From: Neorhizobium sp. UBA3556
GTDB taxonomy: Bacteria; Pseudomonadota; Alphaproteobacteria; Rhizobiales; Rhizobiaceae
Assembly (NCBI GenBank): GCA_002376235.1
Contig: DFNX01000003.1
Span: 1-64,000 of the forward strand
Direction of reading: 5' to 3'
Length of the DNA stretch: 64,000 nt
The position numbers were made by a program, and so were the translations under genes. Shown one piece after another: positions 55,646 through 63,810 of this stretch. Positions within the stretch are counted from its first letter, which is position 1, and the number at the start of each line of letters is the position of its first letter. The notes beneath the pieces are model-generated. The model was given only the letters and a program-made list of their open reading frames with translations. It had not been told where the DNA came from and searched no databases.

Positions 55646-56722
55646 TCAGGTTTTCAGGCCGAGGAAATGGAAGGCGGGAGCCGGCTTGAAATCGCTCGTC
55701 GCGTCGCCTGAAAAGGTGTGATCCTGATTTGCCCCTAGATCAAGACGCATCACCTTTCCCGTCGCTGCGGAAAAATCGATGGCCTTGAGGTCGACCCAGA
55801 AAGTGTTCGGAGTCAGCGCGGATTCGAAGAAATAGAGTTTTCGCTTGTGATCCACGACCGTGCGCCAGCGCGTCGAGGAAATATTGGGTTCCTCCGGCGT
55901 ATTCAGGCCGAAAGGTACCGAGACATTGCGGATCACACTGAAGACGCTGGCGAGCGCCCGGTTGGGATCCTCGAATTTCGGGATGGCGTTGGCGTAGAAG
56001 GAAGCGCGGGCGAAGCGATCTGCAGCGCGGTTGGTACCCGGAAGCATGACGGTGCCGCCGATCTGCTTCCAATAGGCATTTAGTGCCAGTTGCTGGTCGA
56101 AGATCGGCGAATTGGTCATCACCTGATAATCGCGGTTATGATGAATGACCTGCTTGCCGCCGATATATTCGACGATGGCGCTGTCACCCGAAGCATCAGA
56201 GATGGAGAGATGCAGCGTCGTAAGCCGATCCTCACCCGGCACATTGTCGGTGACGATGGTGAAGGGCTGTTTTTCGAGATCGGCAACGGCTTCTTCGACC
56301 GTCGCGAAATTGTCGAGCACATATTGGGCCCAGGCGGCAATCGTAAGCCCCGGCTTGCTATCCTTGTCGAAGGGTGGATATTCGGATTCGACCAACCACA
56401 GGAGGTTTGCAGCCAGACCCGCCTCGTTGACGCCATCGGTCGTCGAGACATCGTAGCCCGTGGCAACCACGCTTCCGTATTTCGACGTCCACTTGATCGA
56501 GTTCGGCCCCGCCTCCCCCGTCCGCTCCACGCCCTTGGGCAGGACATAAAGATTGGTCATCACATCGCTTTTCCAATCCATGGACCGCGCCGTCATGACC
56601 TGACCGTCTGCTCCCAAATAAACGAAGCGGGTACAGGCCTCTGCGACATTGGCAATGCAGAGACTGGAAACCGACAGGGCTAATGCGGCGCGCCGGAAGA
56701 CCTTGGCTGGCGAGAACGTCAT
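55646..56722 (-). CDS. Choloylglycine hydrolase / penicillin V acylase family Ntn hydrolase
   Basis: 358 residues. A signal peptide ends at VAEA and the next residue, Cys30, is the Ntn nucleophile (CTRFVYLGADGQVMTARSMDW). Arg near 45 and Asp near 48 fit the active site, and the later motifs NNL-like ANLLWLVES, HLSISDASGDSAIVEY and MTNSP are present. It belongs to the Gram-negative periplasmic cluster that includes the A. tumefaciens penicillin V acylase, which also cleaves acyl-homoserine lactones. AAAGGAG precedes the start, and it lies 34 bases after an outer-membrane barrel gene. Confidence 0.9.
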   Translation of the reverse strand: MTFSPAKVFRRAALALSVSSLCIANVAEACTRFVYLGADGQVMTARSMDWKSDVMTNLYVLPKGVERTGEAGPNSIKWTSKYGSVVATGYDVSTTDGVNEAGLAANLLWLVESEYPPFDKDSKPGLTIAAWAQYVLDNFATVEEAVADLEKQPFTIVTDNVPGEDRLTTLHLSISDASGDSAIVEYIGGKQVIHHNRDYQVMTNSPIFDQQLALNAYWKQIGGTVMLPGTNRAADRFARASFYANAIPKFEDPNRALASVFSVIRNVSVPFGLNTPEEPNISSTRWRTVVDHKRKLYFFESALTPNTFWVDLKAIDFSAATGKVMRLDLGANQDHTFSGDATSDFKPAPAFHFLGLKT

Positions 56723-56756
56723 CTCTCACTCCTTTAAGAGGGATGGCTGGAGGCGA

Positions 56757-57593
56757 TCAGAAGCGCATGGACAGCCCGACCACCGGGCCGTGCTGGGTGA
56801 CATCCCAGCGAAACTTGTTGACGCCGGTGAAATCGTCGTTTTCGTAATCCTGATAAAGCGCCCTGTAGCCCGCGCGAAGAATGGTCGGGCGGCCGAACAT
56901 CATGGTGCGATAGCCAAGATAGGCCTGGGCATTGACGCTCAATCGTGAGCCGACGCCGAACCCGCCGATGTCAGCCTCCGCAAACAGGTTCCAGCGCTCC
57001 GTCAGGTCGGCATTCATGCGCAGGCCGATGAACGGATCGGTCCAGTCCGCATTTTTGGAAGCATTCAGGCCCAATACGGAAACGTCGGCTTCAAGCTTGG
57101 TCCAGCGTATCCCCGCCGTGGGCTCAATCGATAGGGTTCGCGGACGGGCAAAAACGGTCTCGCCGCCAAGCTCCACCTCATAGGCCTTGAAGAAGGCACC
57201 GGCAGAGATCGAGGTCGTCTGGATTTTGAGGCCGATCTCGTTGCTCAGCAGTTCTTCATCCTGCGAGGTTCGGACATGCTGGGCGTCGACGTAAATTCCC
57301 CACTGACCGTTCGTCACCTCAATATTGCCCATCAACACAAAATCGAGATGATCGAACACATCAGAAAACGGCACGTCGACATCGGTATCGAAACCAGCGA
57401 GAGACGCATCGCCCTTCAGCGAGGCCGCCCAGGCATAGGGACTGACGATCACCACCCATTCCCGCTCTGGGCGCGCCTGTTCGGCCGTCATCCGTGTCTG
57501 GTCGAAATCGGCCGCCGAGGCGGCGTGAGCCGTGAGCAATGAGGAAGCGGCCAACAACGCGACGCCACCGACAAGCAACAGGCACCGGGTCAT
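56757..57593 (-). CDS. Outer-membrane beta-barrel protein
   Basis: 278 residues from the ATG at 57593, which has GGAG at good spacing. The signal peptide (LLLVGGVALLAASSLLTAHAASA) is followed by alternating strand patterns (WVVIVSPYAWAASLKGDASLAG ... YLGYRTMMFGRPTILRAGYRALYQDY) and ends in SMRF, the terminal Phe recognised by BAM. No specific family is certain. It is co-transcribed with the downstream Ntn acylase, so it may import or hold that enzyme's substrate or product. Confidence 0.8.
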   Translation of the reverse strand: MTRCLLLVGGVALLAASSLLTAHAASAADFDQTRMTAEQARPEREWVVIVSPYAWAASLKGDASLAGFDTDVDVPFSDVFDHLDFVLMGNIEVTNGQWGIYVDAQHVRTSQDEELLSNEIGLKIQTTSISAGAFFKAYEVELGGETVFARPRTLSIEPTAGIRWTKLEADVSVLGLNASKNADWTDPFIGLRMNADLTERWNLFAEADIGGFGVGSRLSVNAQAYLGYRTMMFGRPTILRAGYRALYQDYENDDFTGVNKFRWDVTQHGPVVGLSMRF

Positions 57594-57704
57594 CCGCGAT
57601 CTCCGCCCCAATAGGAGATTGCAGATTAGACTTGGATAACATGAAAGCAACCCAAAAGCGTCTGGCCAGTTACATTTGACGACACGGCCCCGCCTGGGCA
57701 TCGG

Positions 57705-57736
57705 GAAAAAAGAAAGGCCGGGCGATTGCCCGGCCT
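57705..57736 (-). terminator. Terminator of ldtP
   Basis: On the minus strand AGGCCGGGC-AATC-GCCCGGCCT is followed by TTCTTTTTT, 25 bases after the ldtP stop. Confidence 0.9.
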
Positions 57737-57761
57737 CTCCTTCAAACTCTACTTGCTAGCC

Positions 57762-59102
57762 TTATTGAGGCAGCATGTCGCTCTCGGTGAGAGCACCCTG
57801 GCGCTGCTCAATGCCGGTCGTGGTCTGCAGTGCGAGTTCCTGGTTGCCATCCTTCTGATAGATGTCGTCGCGGAACTGCACGACCTGGTCCTTTGCCGAC
57901 CACGCGGTCACGTAGACGATATAGACCGGGACTTCCTGGGAAAGCTTGATCGGGTTGTTCTGGCGGGTCGAGATAATGCGTTCGATCTCCTGGCGCGACC
58001 AGCCGGATGTGTCGCGCAGCAACCAGGTGATCAGGTCGCGAACGTTCTGGATACGCATGCAGCCCGAAGATTCGAAACGCATGAGCTTATTGAACAGGCC
58101 CTGCGAGGGGGTGTCATGCATGTATTCGTTGTTCGGGTTGTGGAAGTTGATCTTGGTCGACGCCATGGCGTTGATCTTACCGGGATCCTGCCGGAACATA
58201 AGGTTCGGCGCCTTGGGCGCAAACCAGTCGACAGTCTCGGGAGACACTTCCTGACCGCGTCCGTCGAACAGACGGATGTTGTTTTTCGTCAGATAGGTCG
58301 AATCCTTGCGCATCAAAGGCACGATGTCCTTTTCGATGATCGAGCGCGGCGCCGTCCAGTAAGGGTTGAGGATGACTTCGTAGATCTTGGAGTTGATCGC
58401 GTGCGTCGGGCGGTCGATACGGCCAACGACGGCGTTGGTGCGCAGCGCCACACGGTCGCTTTCCACAGCTTCAACATAGGCGGCCGGAATGTTGACCATG
58501 ACATAACGCGATCCGAGATCGCCGGACATGGATTGAAGGCGAACCAGATTGGTCTGAAGCTGCATCAGGCGCGTCTGGGCGGGAACATTCATCGCCTTCA
58601 GCGAAAACTCACCCAGAACACCGTCAGCCGGGAGGCCGTGGCGCGCCTGGAAACGCTTGACCGCCCCATCGACATAACTGTCAAAAGCGTTCGACATGCC
58701 GGCAGACTGATCGAGGTCGCCTGCAATCATCAGGCGGCGACGCAGGTTCTGGACGGAGGGATCGACAACGCCGAGCTGGAGGCGGGTCGACGAGCCGACA
58801 TCCGGCCAACCGCCGTTCGAAACGATCTGCTGGTAGGCGTAGATTGCCTGCTGGATGTTGCCCGGACCTTCCGGTCCGAGAACAGGATTGTTGGACACGA
58901 CGCCAACGGCCGTACGCGAACCGCGCGCATCGAACTGATCATCCCAGCTGCCACGACGCGGCGCATTGATGAGGTTGTCAATCGGGCTTTGCGCAAGCGC
59001 CGGAGCGGCCAGCGCCGCGGCACCCACTGAAACAGCCGAACGCAGCAGCGCGCGGCGAGACAAAACTTCAGAACCGATCTTCTTCGACATCATCCCATCC
59101 AT
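57762..59102 (-). CDS. ldtP: L,D-transpeptidase (YkuD), LdtP type
   Basis: 446 residues, exported by a signal that has a twin-arginine look (SRRALLRSAVSVGAAALAAPALAQ). A peptidoglycan-binding segment (FDSYVDGAVKRFQARHGLPADGVLGEFSLKAMNVP) precedes the YkuD domain (about 205-385). The active site is YMHDTPS and FESSGCMRIQN with His and Cys. It makes 3-3 cross-links or attaches proteins to murein; in rhizobia LD-transpeptidases matter for polar growth. Several ATGs lie at the 5' end (59102, 59093, 59090). Orthologues in Ca. Liberibacter asiaticus are regulated by LdtR, whose gene lies near here. Confidence 0.92.
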   Translation of the reverse strand: MDGMMSKKIGSEVLSRRALLRSAVSVGAAALAAPALAQSPIDNLINAPRRGSWDDQFDARGSRTAVGVVSNNPVLGPEGPGNIQQAIYAYQQIVSNGGWPDVGSSTRLQLGVVDPSVQNLRRRLMIAGDLDQSAGMSNAFDSYVDGAVKRFQARHGLPADGVLGEFSLKAMNVPAQTRLMQLQTNLVRLQSMSGDLGSRYVMVNIPAAYVEAVESDRVALRTNAVVGRIDRPTHAINSKIYEVILNPYWTAPRSIIEKDIVPLMRKDSTYLTKNNIRLFDGRGQEVSPETVDWFAPKAPNLMFRQDPGKINAMASTKINFHNPNNEYMHDTPSQGLFNKLMRFESSGCMRIQNVRDLITWLLRDTSGWSRQEIERIISTRQNNPIKLSQEVPVYIVYVTAWSAKDQVVQFRDDIYQKDGNQELALQTTTGIEQRQGALTESDMLPQ

Positions 59103-59673
59103 CTGACCCAGGTCAACACGACAGCGCTACCGGGATATGGTTAAAAAAGGAGCAAAGCCAAGCAGGCGCCTTTTTCGGCCGGCTCTGCCACGACGGGCAA
59201 AGCCCCTTTTTACCAATTGCTTGAACAAGTCCGGTCCCATAGCAATATGGCCAATTCGTGTCGGTGCGCAGAGGGTCACAAGCCCGTGTAGCGCTGTGAC
59301 TTTTCTGCCGTGGCATGCATCCCGTTGGAGAGGTTTTAACGACGGCTTGCGGAGATGATCAGCACCAGGCTCCAAAGCCACATTTCAAGTCACGTTTGCA
59401 AAAATACACGCCGTTTCTCACTTCGCTAACGGCTGATCGACGACCGAATCGCGCTCCGCCTTCCATCGGAACAGACAAAATACAACAGCGGCTACTACCC
59501 TAAATTTTGCGGTGTTGCCCTTTCGAAAGCTTTCCGCAAAACAGGCTGCCGTCGAAGAATCACCCTTGGTACGAGCAATCACCTTCCACAAAGGTTTTTC
59601 TTAAGAAGCACCAGCTTCAAGCAAGGCGATAACAATAAATTGTATGACTAGAATATAGGGGTGGAGAAATTAC
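59103..59673. other. 571-base gap between ldtP and the 66-residue gene
   Basis: No credible gene. On the plus strand AAAAAGGAGC (59145 onward) can pair with GCCCCTTTTT (ending near 59215) around GGCGCC and GGCCGGC hairpins, and GGGC-AAA-GCCC-CTTTTT at the end looks like a small terminator. The region also must carry the ldtP promoter. It may hide an RNA, but I cannot show a promoter for one. Confidence 0.4.
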
Positions 59674-59874
59674 ATGCAATGGAAGCCGATAAACACTCTC
59701 ATTCCAAACAAGCTCGTCTTTCTATTGTTCGATCATCTTGAGAGCGCTCAATGGGTCGGTTACGTGAACGAAGACGGCATTTGTGAATGGCCCGACAAGG
59801 TCCGCGGATATCGTCCGACGGGCTGGCAGGAAGTGATCGTCGACTTGACCCGCATCAAGGCCATCGGCGGCTGA
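59674..59874 (+). CDS. Small DUF551-like hypothetical protein
   Basis: 66 residues. MQWKPINTLIPNKLVFLLF ... WVGYVNEDGICEWPDKVRGYRPTGWQEV has the W-x-P-I ... RGYxPTxW pattern of DUF551-like small proteins often seen in rhizobial and phage genomes. GTGGAG lies seven bases before the ATG. It stands between ldtP and ldtR on the opposite strand and ends at a strong terminator. Function is unknown. Confidence 0.75.
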   Translation: MQWKPINTLIPNKLVFLLFDHLESAQWVGYVNEDGICEWPDKVRGYRPTGWQEVIVDLTRIKAIGG

Positions 59875-59902
59875 GGTTTTCGAACTATGTAGATGCAAAC
59901 AA

Positions 59903-59940
59903 GCAAAACGGAGCGTAGGCCTACGCTCCGTTTTGCTTTT
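59903..59940. terminator. 34-bp perfect palindromic terminator
   Basis: GCAAAACGGAGCGTAGG is followed at once by its exact complement CCTACGCTCCGTTTTGC (59903-59936), then TTTTG. The 17-bp arms meet with no extra loop bases. It terminates the 66-residue gene and, on the other strand, lies beyond the stop of ldtR, which it may also serve. Confidence 0.9.
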
Positions 59941-60019
59941 GTGCGTCACCGCATGACTGGAGGTAATGAGGAACGCCAAGCCCCTAGTGGTTTAAAGGCT
60001 GATCGCAATTCCGTTAAAA

Positions 60020-60535
60020 TTACATCCGGTATGCGATCGAGTCGTTCCAGAAGCGATCGAGACGCTGCAGCAGACGGTTCATCTGAGAGAACTCGCCTTC
60101 GCCGATGCCGCCGACCTTTTCGATCGAGCCGATGTGGCGTTCGTAAAGCTTTGCGACGGTTTCAGCAATTTCCTGGCCAGCCGGCGTCAGGCTGATACGA
60201 ACCGAGCGACGGTCGATGCGCGAACGGGCGTGGTTGATGAAACCGAGATCGACCAGCTTCTTGACGTTGTAGGAAACGTTGGAGCCGAGATAGTAACCGC
60301 GGGAGCGGAGTTCACCGGCGGTCAGTTCCGAATTGCCGATGTTGAAAAGAAGAAGTGCCTGTACGGCGTTCACGTCGTCACGACCCTGACGGTCGAACTC
60401 GTCCTTGATAACGTCGAGGAGGCGACGGTGGAGACGTTCCACCAGGTGCAGCGATTCCATGTAAAGGCCACGGATGGTGTCTTCTTGCGGATCTGCGACT
60501 GCCGGTGCCTGCGGCTTGAGCTTCGTGTTCATCAT
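60020..60535 (-). CDS. ldtR: MarR family regulator LdtR
   Basis: 171 residues with a winged helix: NAVQALLLFNIGNSELTAGELRSRGYYLGSNVSYNVKKLVDLGFI (about 56-100) and the wing RSRIDRRSVRISLTPAG. This is the rhizobial LdtR type, whose orthologue in Ca. Liberibacter asiaticus activates the L,D-transpeptidase gene ldtP and is inhibited by benzbromarone-like ligands. ldtP lies 0.9 kb away on the same strand, with the 66-residue gene in between on the other. GAGG precedes ATG-ATG. The 231-base leader is AT-rich with G/T runs. Confidence 0.9.
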   Translation of the reverse strand: MMNTKLKPQAPAVADPQEDTIRGLYMESLHLVERLHRRLLDVIKDEFDRQGRDDVNAVQALLLFNIGNSELTAGELRSRGYYLGSNVSYNVKKLVDLGFINHARSRIDRRSVRISLTPAGQEIAETVAKLYERHIGSIEKVGGIGEGEFSQMNRLLQRLDRFWNDSIAYRM

Positions 60536-60766
60536 AACTGCCTCACTGTTTTGTTTGGCGGTGTGTTTGTTTGTTCCCGCCTTGAGACAGACCCTATCGA
60601 ATGCGCATAAAATTCGACTTAAAACATTTGCTTAACAAATACCTACCTGCATTTTTCGATTTTGTCGGTACTGTGGCGCACCCCTCTCCGCCACGAGTTC
60701 TCCTTAGAAGAATCAAAACGTTAGCACTCAAAGTTCGCTAAAATTTGAGCGAAAATTCCCTTAATT

Positions 60767-61204
60767 TCATGGTAAATCGATCCTTACCCTTTCCTCCTTA
60801 CGCCGGCTTTCCAGCCATAAGGCGACCCGAAACACGACGTAAAGGCTCGCAACAAGGACGTTCAGGATCGGCACAAGGTGGTTCTCGCCGAAGATTTCCG
60901 GCCAGACGACATACATCAGAATCTGAATGATTGCGGCCATTGCCCAAAGCACGGCGCCCCAGGATACAGCGAGCCACAGGCCGAGAGACGCGACAGGGAA
61001 AAGCACGGCAAGCGTTGGAGCGGCAGCACGCCAAGGCAGGTTCAGAAGATCAAAGCGCGCTCGGCCTTCCAGCGAATATCCGACGAGCATTGCCCAATAT
61101 TGCATGCCGAACCAGAAACAGGTGATGGCGATCATCCTCAGGAAGAGAACGAAGAGGAGCTCGGTCAGCGTGCGCCGGGGCGTCGAGGGTGAATCAGGTT
61201 CCAT
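60767..61204 (-). CDS. DUF6163 membrane protein
   Basis: 145 residues with four hydrophobic helices: LLFVLFLRMIAITCFWFGMQYWAMLVGY, LAVLFPVASLGLWLAVSWGAVLWAMAAIIQILMYVVW and LVPILNVLVASLYVVFRVALWLE. The pattern fits the Rhizobiales DUF6163 family. No function is known. It is divergent from hemB across 132 bases and runs toward ldtR on the same strand. Confidence 0.85.
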   Translation of the reverse strand: MEPDSPSTPRRTLTELLFVLFLRMIAITCFWFGMQYWAMLVGYSLEGRARFDLLNLPWRAAAPTLAVLFPVASLGLWLAVSWGAVLWAMAAIIQILMYVVWPEIFGENHLVPILNVLVASLYVVFRVALWLESRRKEERVRIDLP

Positions 61205-61336
61205 GGGTCAATGATATATAGAGGCATGACGCCAGCCGCCAGTCACGCGCATGGCAGCAATGCTTGATCCTGACCATTCATAAACAAGTTGTCGCATGCT
61301 ATGGACCGGCCAACAAAAAACAACGGAGACACCGTC

Positions 61337-62347
61337 ATGGACAAGACGCATCTGGTCGACGAGATCACCGGACACCGCAGGATGCGGCGAAACCGCAAGG
61401 CTGACTGGGTCCGCCGCATGGTGCAGGAAAACCGGCTGACCGTCGACGACCTGATCTGGCCGATCTTCATTACCCACGGCACCGGCATTTCCGAGCCGCT
61501 GGCCGCTATGCCAGGCGTCAACCGGATGAGTGTAGACAAGGCCGTGGAAGCGGTGAAGGCAGCGGCCGATCTCGGCATTCCGGCAATTGCTCCCTTCCCG
61601 GATATCGAGATGGATCTGCGCGATGCGACCGGATCCCACATTCTCGATGCGAACAACCTGATGAACCGCTTCATCCGGGAGACCAAGAAAGCAGTGCCGA
61701 ATATCGGGCTTATCACCGATGTGGCGCTCGACCCGTTCACCAGCCATGGCCATGACGGTATTTTGCGCGAAGGCATTATTGTCAACGACGAGACCGTCGA
61801 TCATGTGGTGAAAGCAGCCGTGATGCAGGCGGATGCAGGTGCAGACATTATCGCCCCCTCGGAAATGATGGATGGTCGTATCGGCGCCATCCGTCGCGGG
61901 TTGGATGCGGCCGGGCATCAGGATGTCGGCATCATGTCCTATGCGACGAAGTTCTCATCCGGCTTCTATGGTCCCTATCGTGAGGCGATCAATACCGGGG
62001 GACTGCTGAAGGGGGACAAGAACAGCTATTACATCTCGCCGGCAAACGGCACCGAAGCCTTGCGCGACGCAGCGCTCGATGTCGAGGAAGGCGCCGACAT
62101 GATGATGATCAAGCCCGGCCTTCCCTATCTCGATATCTGTTGGCGCGTGAAGGAGGCCTTCGGCCTTCCGACCTATGCCTATCAGGTCTCGGGTGAATAT
62201 GCGCAGATCAAGGCGGCAGCTATGAACGGCTGGATCGACGGCGACCGGGTGATGATGGAAACACTTCTCTGCTTCAAGCGGGCAGGCTGCGACGGCATCC
62301 TCAGCTATTTCGCCGTGGACGTGGCGAAGAAGCTGGCGAAAAGCTAA
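61337..62347 (+). CDS. hemB: Delta-aminolevulinic acid dehydratase (porphobilinogen synthase)
   Basis: 336 residues from the ATG at 61337, which follows CGGAGACACC; upstream in-frame ATG and TTG codons lack ribosome sites. It condenses two ALA to porphobilinogen in heme synthesis. The two Schiff-base lysines are in MSYATKFSSGFYGPYREA and MMIKPGLPYLDI; APSEMMDGRIGAIR precedes them. The metal loop DVALDPFTSHGHDGI has Asp rather than cysteine, so it is the magnesium/zinc-free type known from rhizobia. Confidence 0.97.
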   Translation: MDKTHLVDEITGHRRMRRNRKADWVRRMVQENRLTVDDLIWPIFITHGTGISEPLAAMPGVNRMSVDKAVEAVKAAADLGIPAIAPFPDIEMDLRDATGSHILDANNLMNRFIRETKKAVPNIGLITDVALDPFTSHGHDGILREGIIVNDETVDHVVKAAVMQADAGADIIAPSEMMDGRIGAIRRGLDAAGHQDVGIMSYATKFSSGFYGPYREAINTGGLLKGDKNSYYISPANGTEALRDAALDVEEGADMMMIKPGLPYLDICWRVKEAFGLPTYAYQVSGEYAQIKAAAMNGWIDGDRVMMETLLCFKRAGCDGILSYFAVDVAKKLAKS

Positions 62348-62387
62348 TGCCCGGCGCTTTTGGGCACGACTTGCTAAGGTTGTAATC

Positions 62388-62408
62388 TCTCCCCATATAT
62401 TGGGGAGA
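62388..62408. repeat. Inverted repeat before the RDD gene
   Basis: TCTCCCCA-TATAT-TGGGGAGA, a perfect 8-bp stem with a 5-base loop, ending 19 bases before the ATG at 62428. No T run, so not a terminator for hemB. It could be an operator or an RNA structure close to the ribosome site AGGAG. Confidence 0.5.
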
Positions 62409-62427
62409 AACAGGAGACTGAATATAA

Positions 62428-62886
62428 ATGAGCCTCGACCCGAACCCGACCTATGCCGCACCCGACGACTGGCGCGCCTATAGCGGCGTTCTTTCCCGCC
62501 GAGTGTTCGCCTTCATTCTCGACTACCTGATCGTGCTTCTGCTCTGCATTCCGGCAGCGGTCATCGTGTTCTTTCTCGGCATCATAACGCTCGGTCTCGG
62601 CTTCATGCTCTATCCGGCGCTGTTCGTGATTGTCGCGCTTCTCTATTTCGGCATGACGCTCGGCGGCCCTTCCCAGGCCTCCCCCGGCATGCGGGCCATG
62701 GGAATAACGCTGATGCGCATGGACGGACGGCGCATGGATTTCATGACGGCGATGGTTCACACGGTGCTGTTCTGGCTGATCAACTCGATCCTCACACCGC
62801 TCATCCTTTTGGTCGGCCTGTTTACCGAAAAATCACGGCTGGTGCATGACATGCTGCTCGGCACGGTGATCGTCAGGACATCCTGA
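62428..62886 (+). CDS. RDD family membrane protein
   Basis: 152 residues. The RDD domain reads SRRVFAFILDYLIVLLLCIPAAVIVFFLG (23-51), a second helix pair, ASPGMRAMGITLMRMDG and VHTVLFWLINSILTPLILLVGLFTEKSRLVHDMLLGTVIV. RDD proteins are small transport-like membrane proteins, sometimes Na+/H+ exchangers, usually of unknown role. It lies 80 bases after hemB and may be read from it. An AGGAG precedes the start. Confidence 0.9.
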   Translation: MSLDPNPTYAAPDDWRAYSGVLSRRVFAFILDYLIVLLLCIPAAVIVFFLGIITLGLGFMLYPALFVIVALLYFGMTLGGPSQASPGMRAMGITLMRMDGRRMDFMTAMVHTVLFWLINSILTPLILLVGLFTEKSRLVHDMLLGTVIVRTS

Positions 62887-62898
62887 CCAACTATAATG

Positions 62899-62937
62899 GC
62901 GCGGCCGACCAGCGGATTTTTTTGTGATTGGCCGCGC
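62899..62937. repeat. Inverted repeat between RDD and bpt genes
   Basis: GCGCGGCC (62899-62906) and GGCCGCGC (62930-62937) form an 8-bp stem with a 23-base loop containing seven T. It may be an inefficient terminator after the RDD gene; the following sequence TTAAAACC is not a proper T run. Confidence 0.4.
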
Positions 62938-63033
62938 TTAAAACCAGGCCCCTAAAAGCGCATGGTTGACGTTTTCCATTTATGCGCCATGGTATGACAT
63001 TTCACACTCCATGACGGGATCGGCCGCAACTCG

Positions 63034-63807
63034 ATGAATACCCAGACAACGCCTTCCCCGCAGTTTTATCTGACGGCTCCGGCAGTTTGTCCTTATCTTC
63101 CGGGTGAAATGGAACGGAAGGTGTTCACCCACCTCGTCGGCCCCCGTGCAGCGGAGATGAATGACCTTCTGACTCAGGGTGGGTTCCGCCGTTCCCAGAA
63201 CATCGCCTACCGGCCGGCCTGCGAAGCCTGCCGCGCCTGCGTCTCGGTGCGTATTCTGGCCGGCGAATTCGAGCCGACGCGCTCGATGAAGCGTGTCATG
63301 ACGTCAAATCGCGATCTGATCGCCACAGTCCAGCCGGCCCAACCGTCTACCGAACAATTTGCCCTCTTCCGCCGTTATCTCGACGACCGTCACCAGCATG
63401 GCGGCATGTCGGACATGTCTGCCCTCGACTATGCGATCATGGTGGAAGACACGCATGTGAATACGCGGCTGATCGAATATCGTATCCGCGAGCCGGGTTC
63501 GGGCCTCAGCAAACAGCCGCAGGGCGAACTGATCGCCGTCGCGCTCACCGACATGATGAGCGACGGGCTTTCGATGGTCTATTCCTTCTTCAACCCGAAA
63601 TATGACAAGCGCTCGCTCGGGACCTTTATGATCCTCGACCATATCAACAGGGCGCGTTCGCTTGGCCTACCGCATGTCTATCTCGGTTATTGGGTCAAGG
63701 GATCGCCGAAGATGGACTACAAGACCCGCTACCAGCCACAGGAGCAGTTGATGGCACGTGGCTGGGAACGCTCACTGCCGCCGACGGACGACACTGACGA
63801 ACGGTAG
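63034..63807 (+). CDS. bpt: Aspartate/glutamate leucyltransferase (Bpt, arginyltransferase family)
   Basis: 257 residues. Adds leucine from Leu-tRNA to N-terminal Asp or Glu so that ClpAP/ClpS can degrade the protein (N-end rule). The family motif YRPACEACRACVSVRILAGEF (residues 57-77) has the paired cysteines; ELIAVALTDMMSDGLSMVYSFFNPKYDKRSLGTFMILDHI and VYLGYWVKGSPKMDYKTRYQPQE follow, the ATE C-terminal domain. It is four bases from the next gene. Confidence 0.95.
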   Translation: MNTQTTPSPQFYLTAPAVCPYLPGEMERKVFTHLVGPRAAEMNDLLTQGGFRRSQNIAYRPACEACRACVSVRILAGEFEPTRSMKRVMTSNRDLIATVQPAQPSTEQFALFRRYLDDRHQHGGMSDMSALDYAIMVEDTHVNTRLIEYRIREPGSGLSKQPQGELIAVALTDMMSDGLSMVYSFFNPKYDKRSLGTFMILDHINRARSLGLPHVYLGYWVKGSPKMDYKTRYQPQEQLMARGWERSLPPTDDTDER

Positions 63808-63810
63808 CCG

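Noticed and set aside
59127..59381. 84-codon open frame on the minus strand upstream of ldtP
   Set aside because: No ribosome site, basic random composition, and it runs through hairpin-forming sequence.
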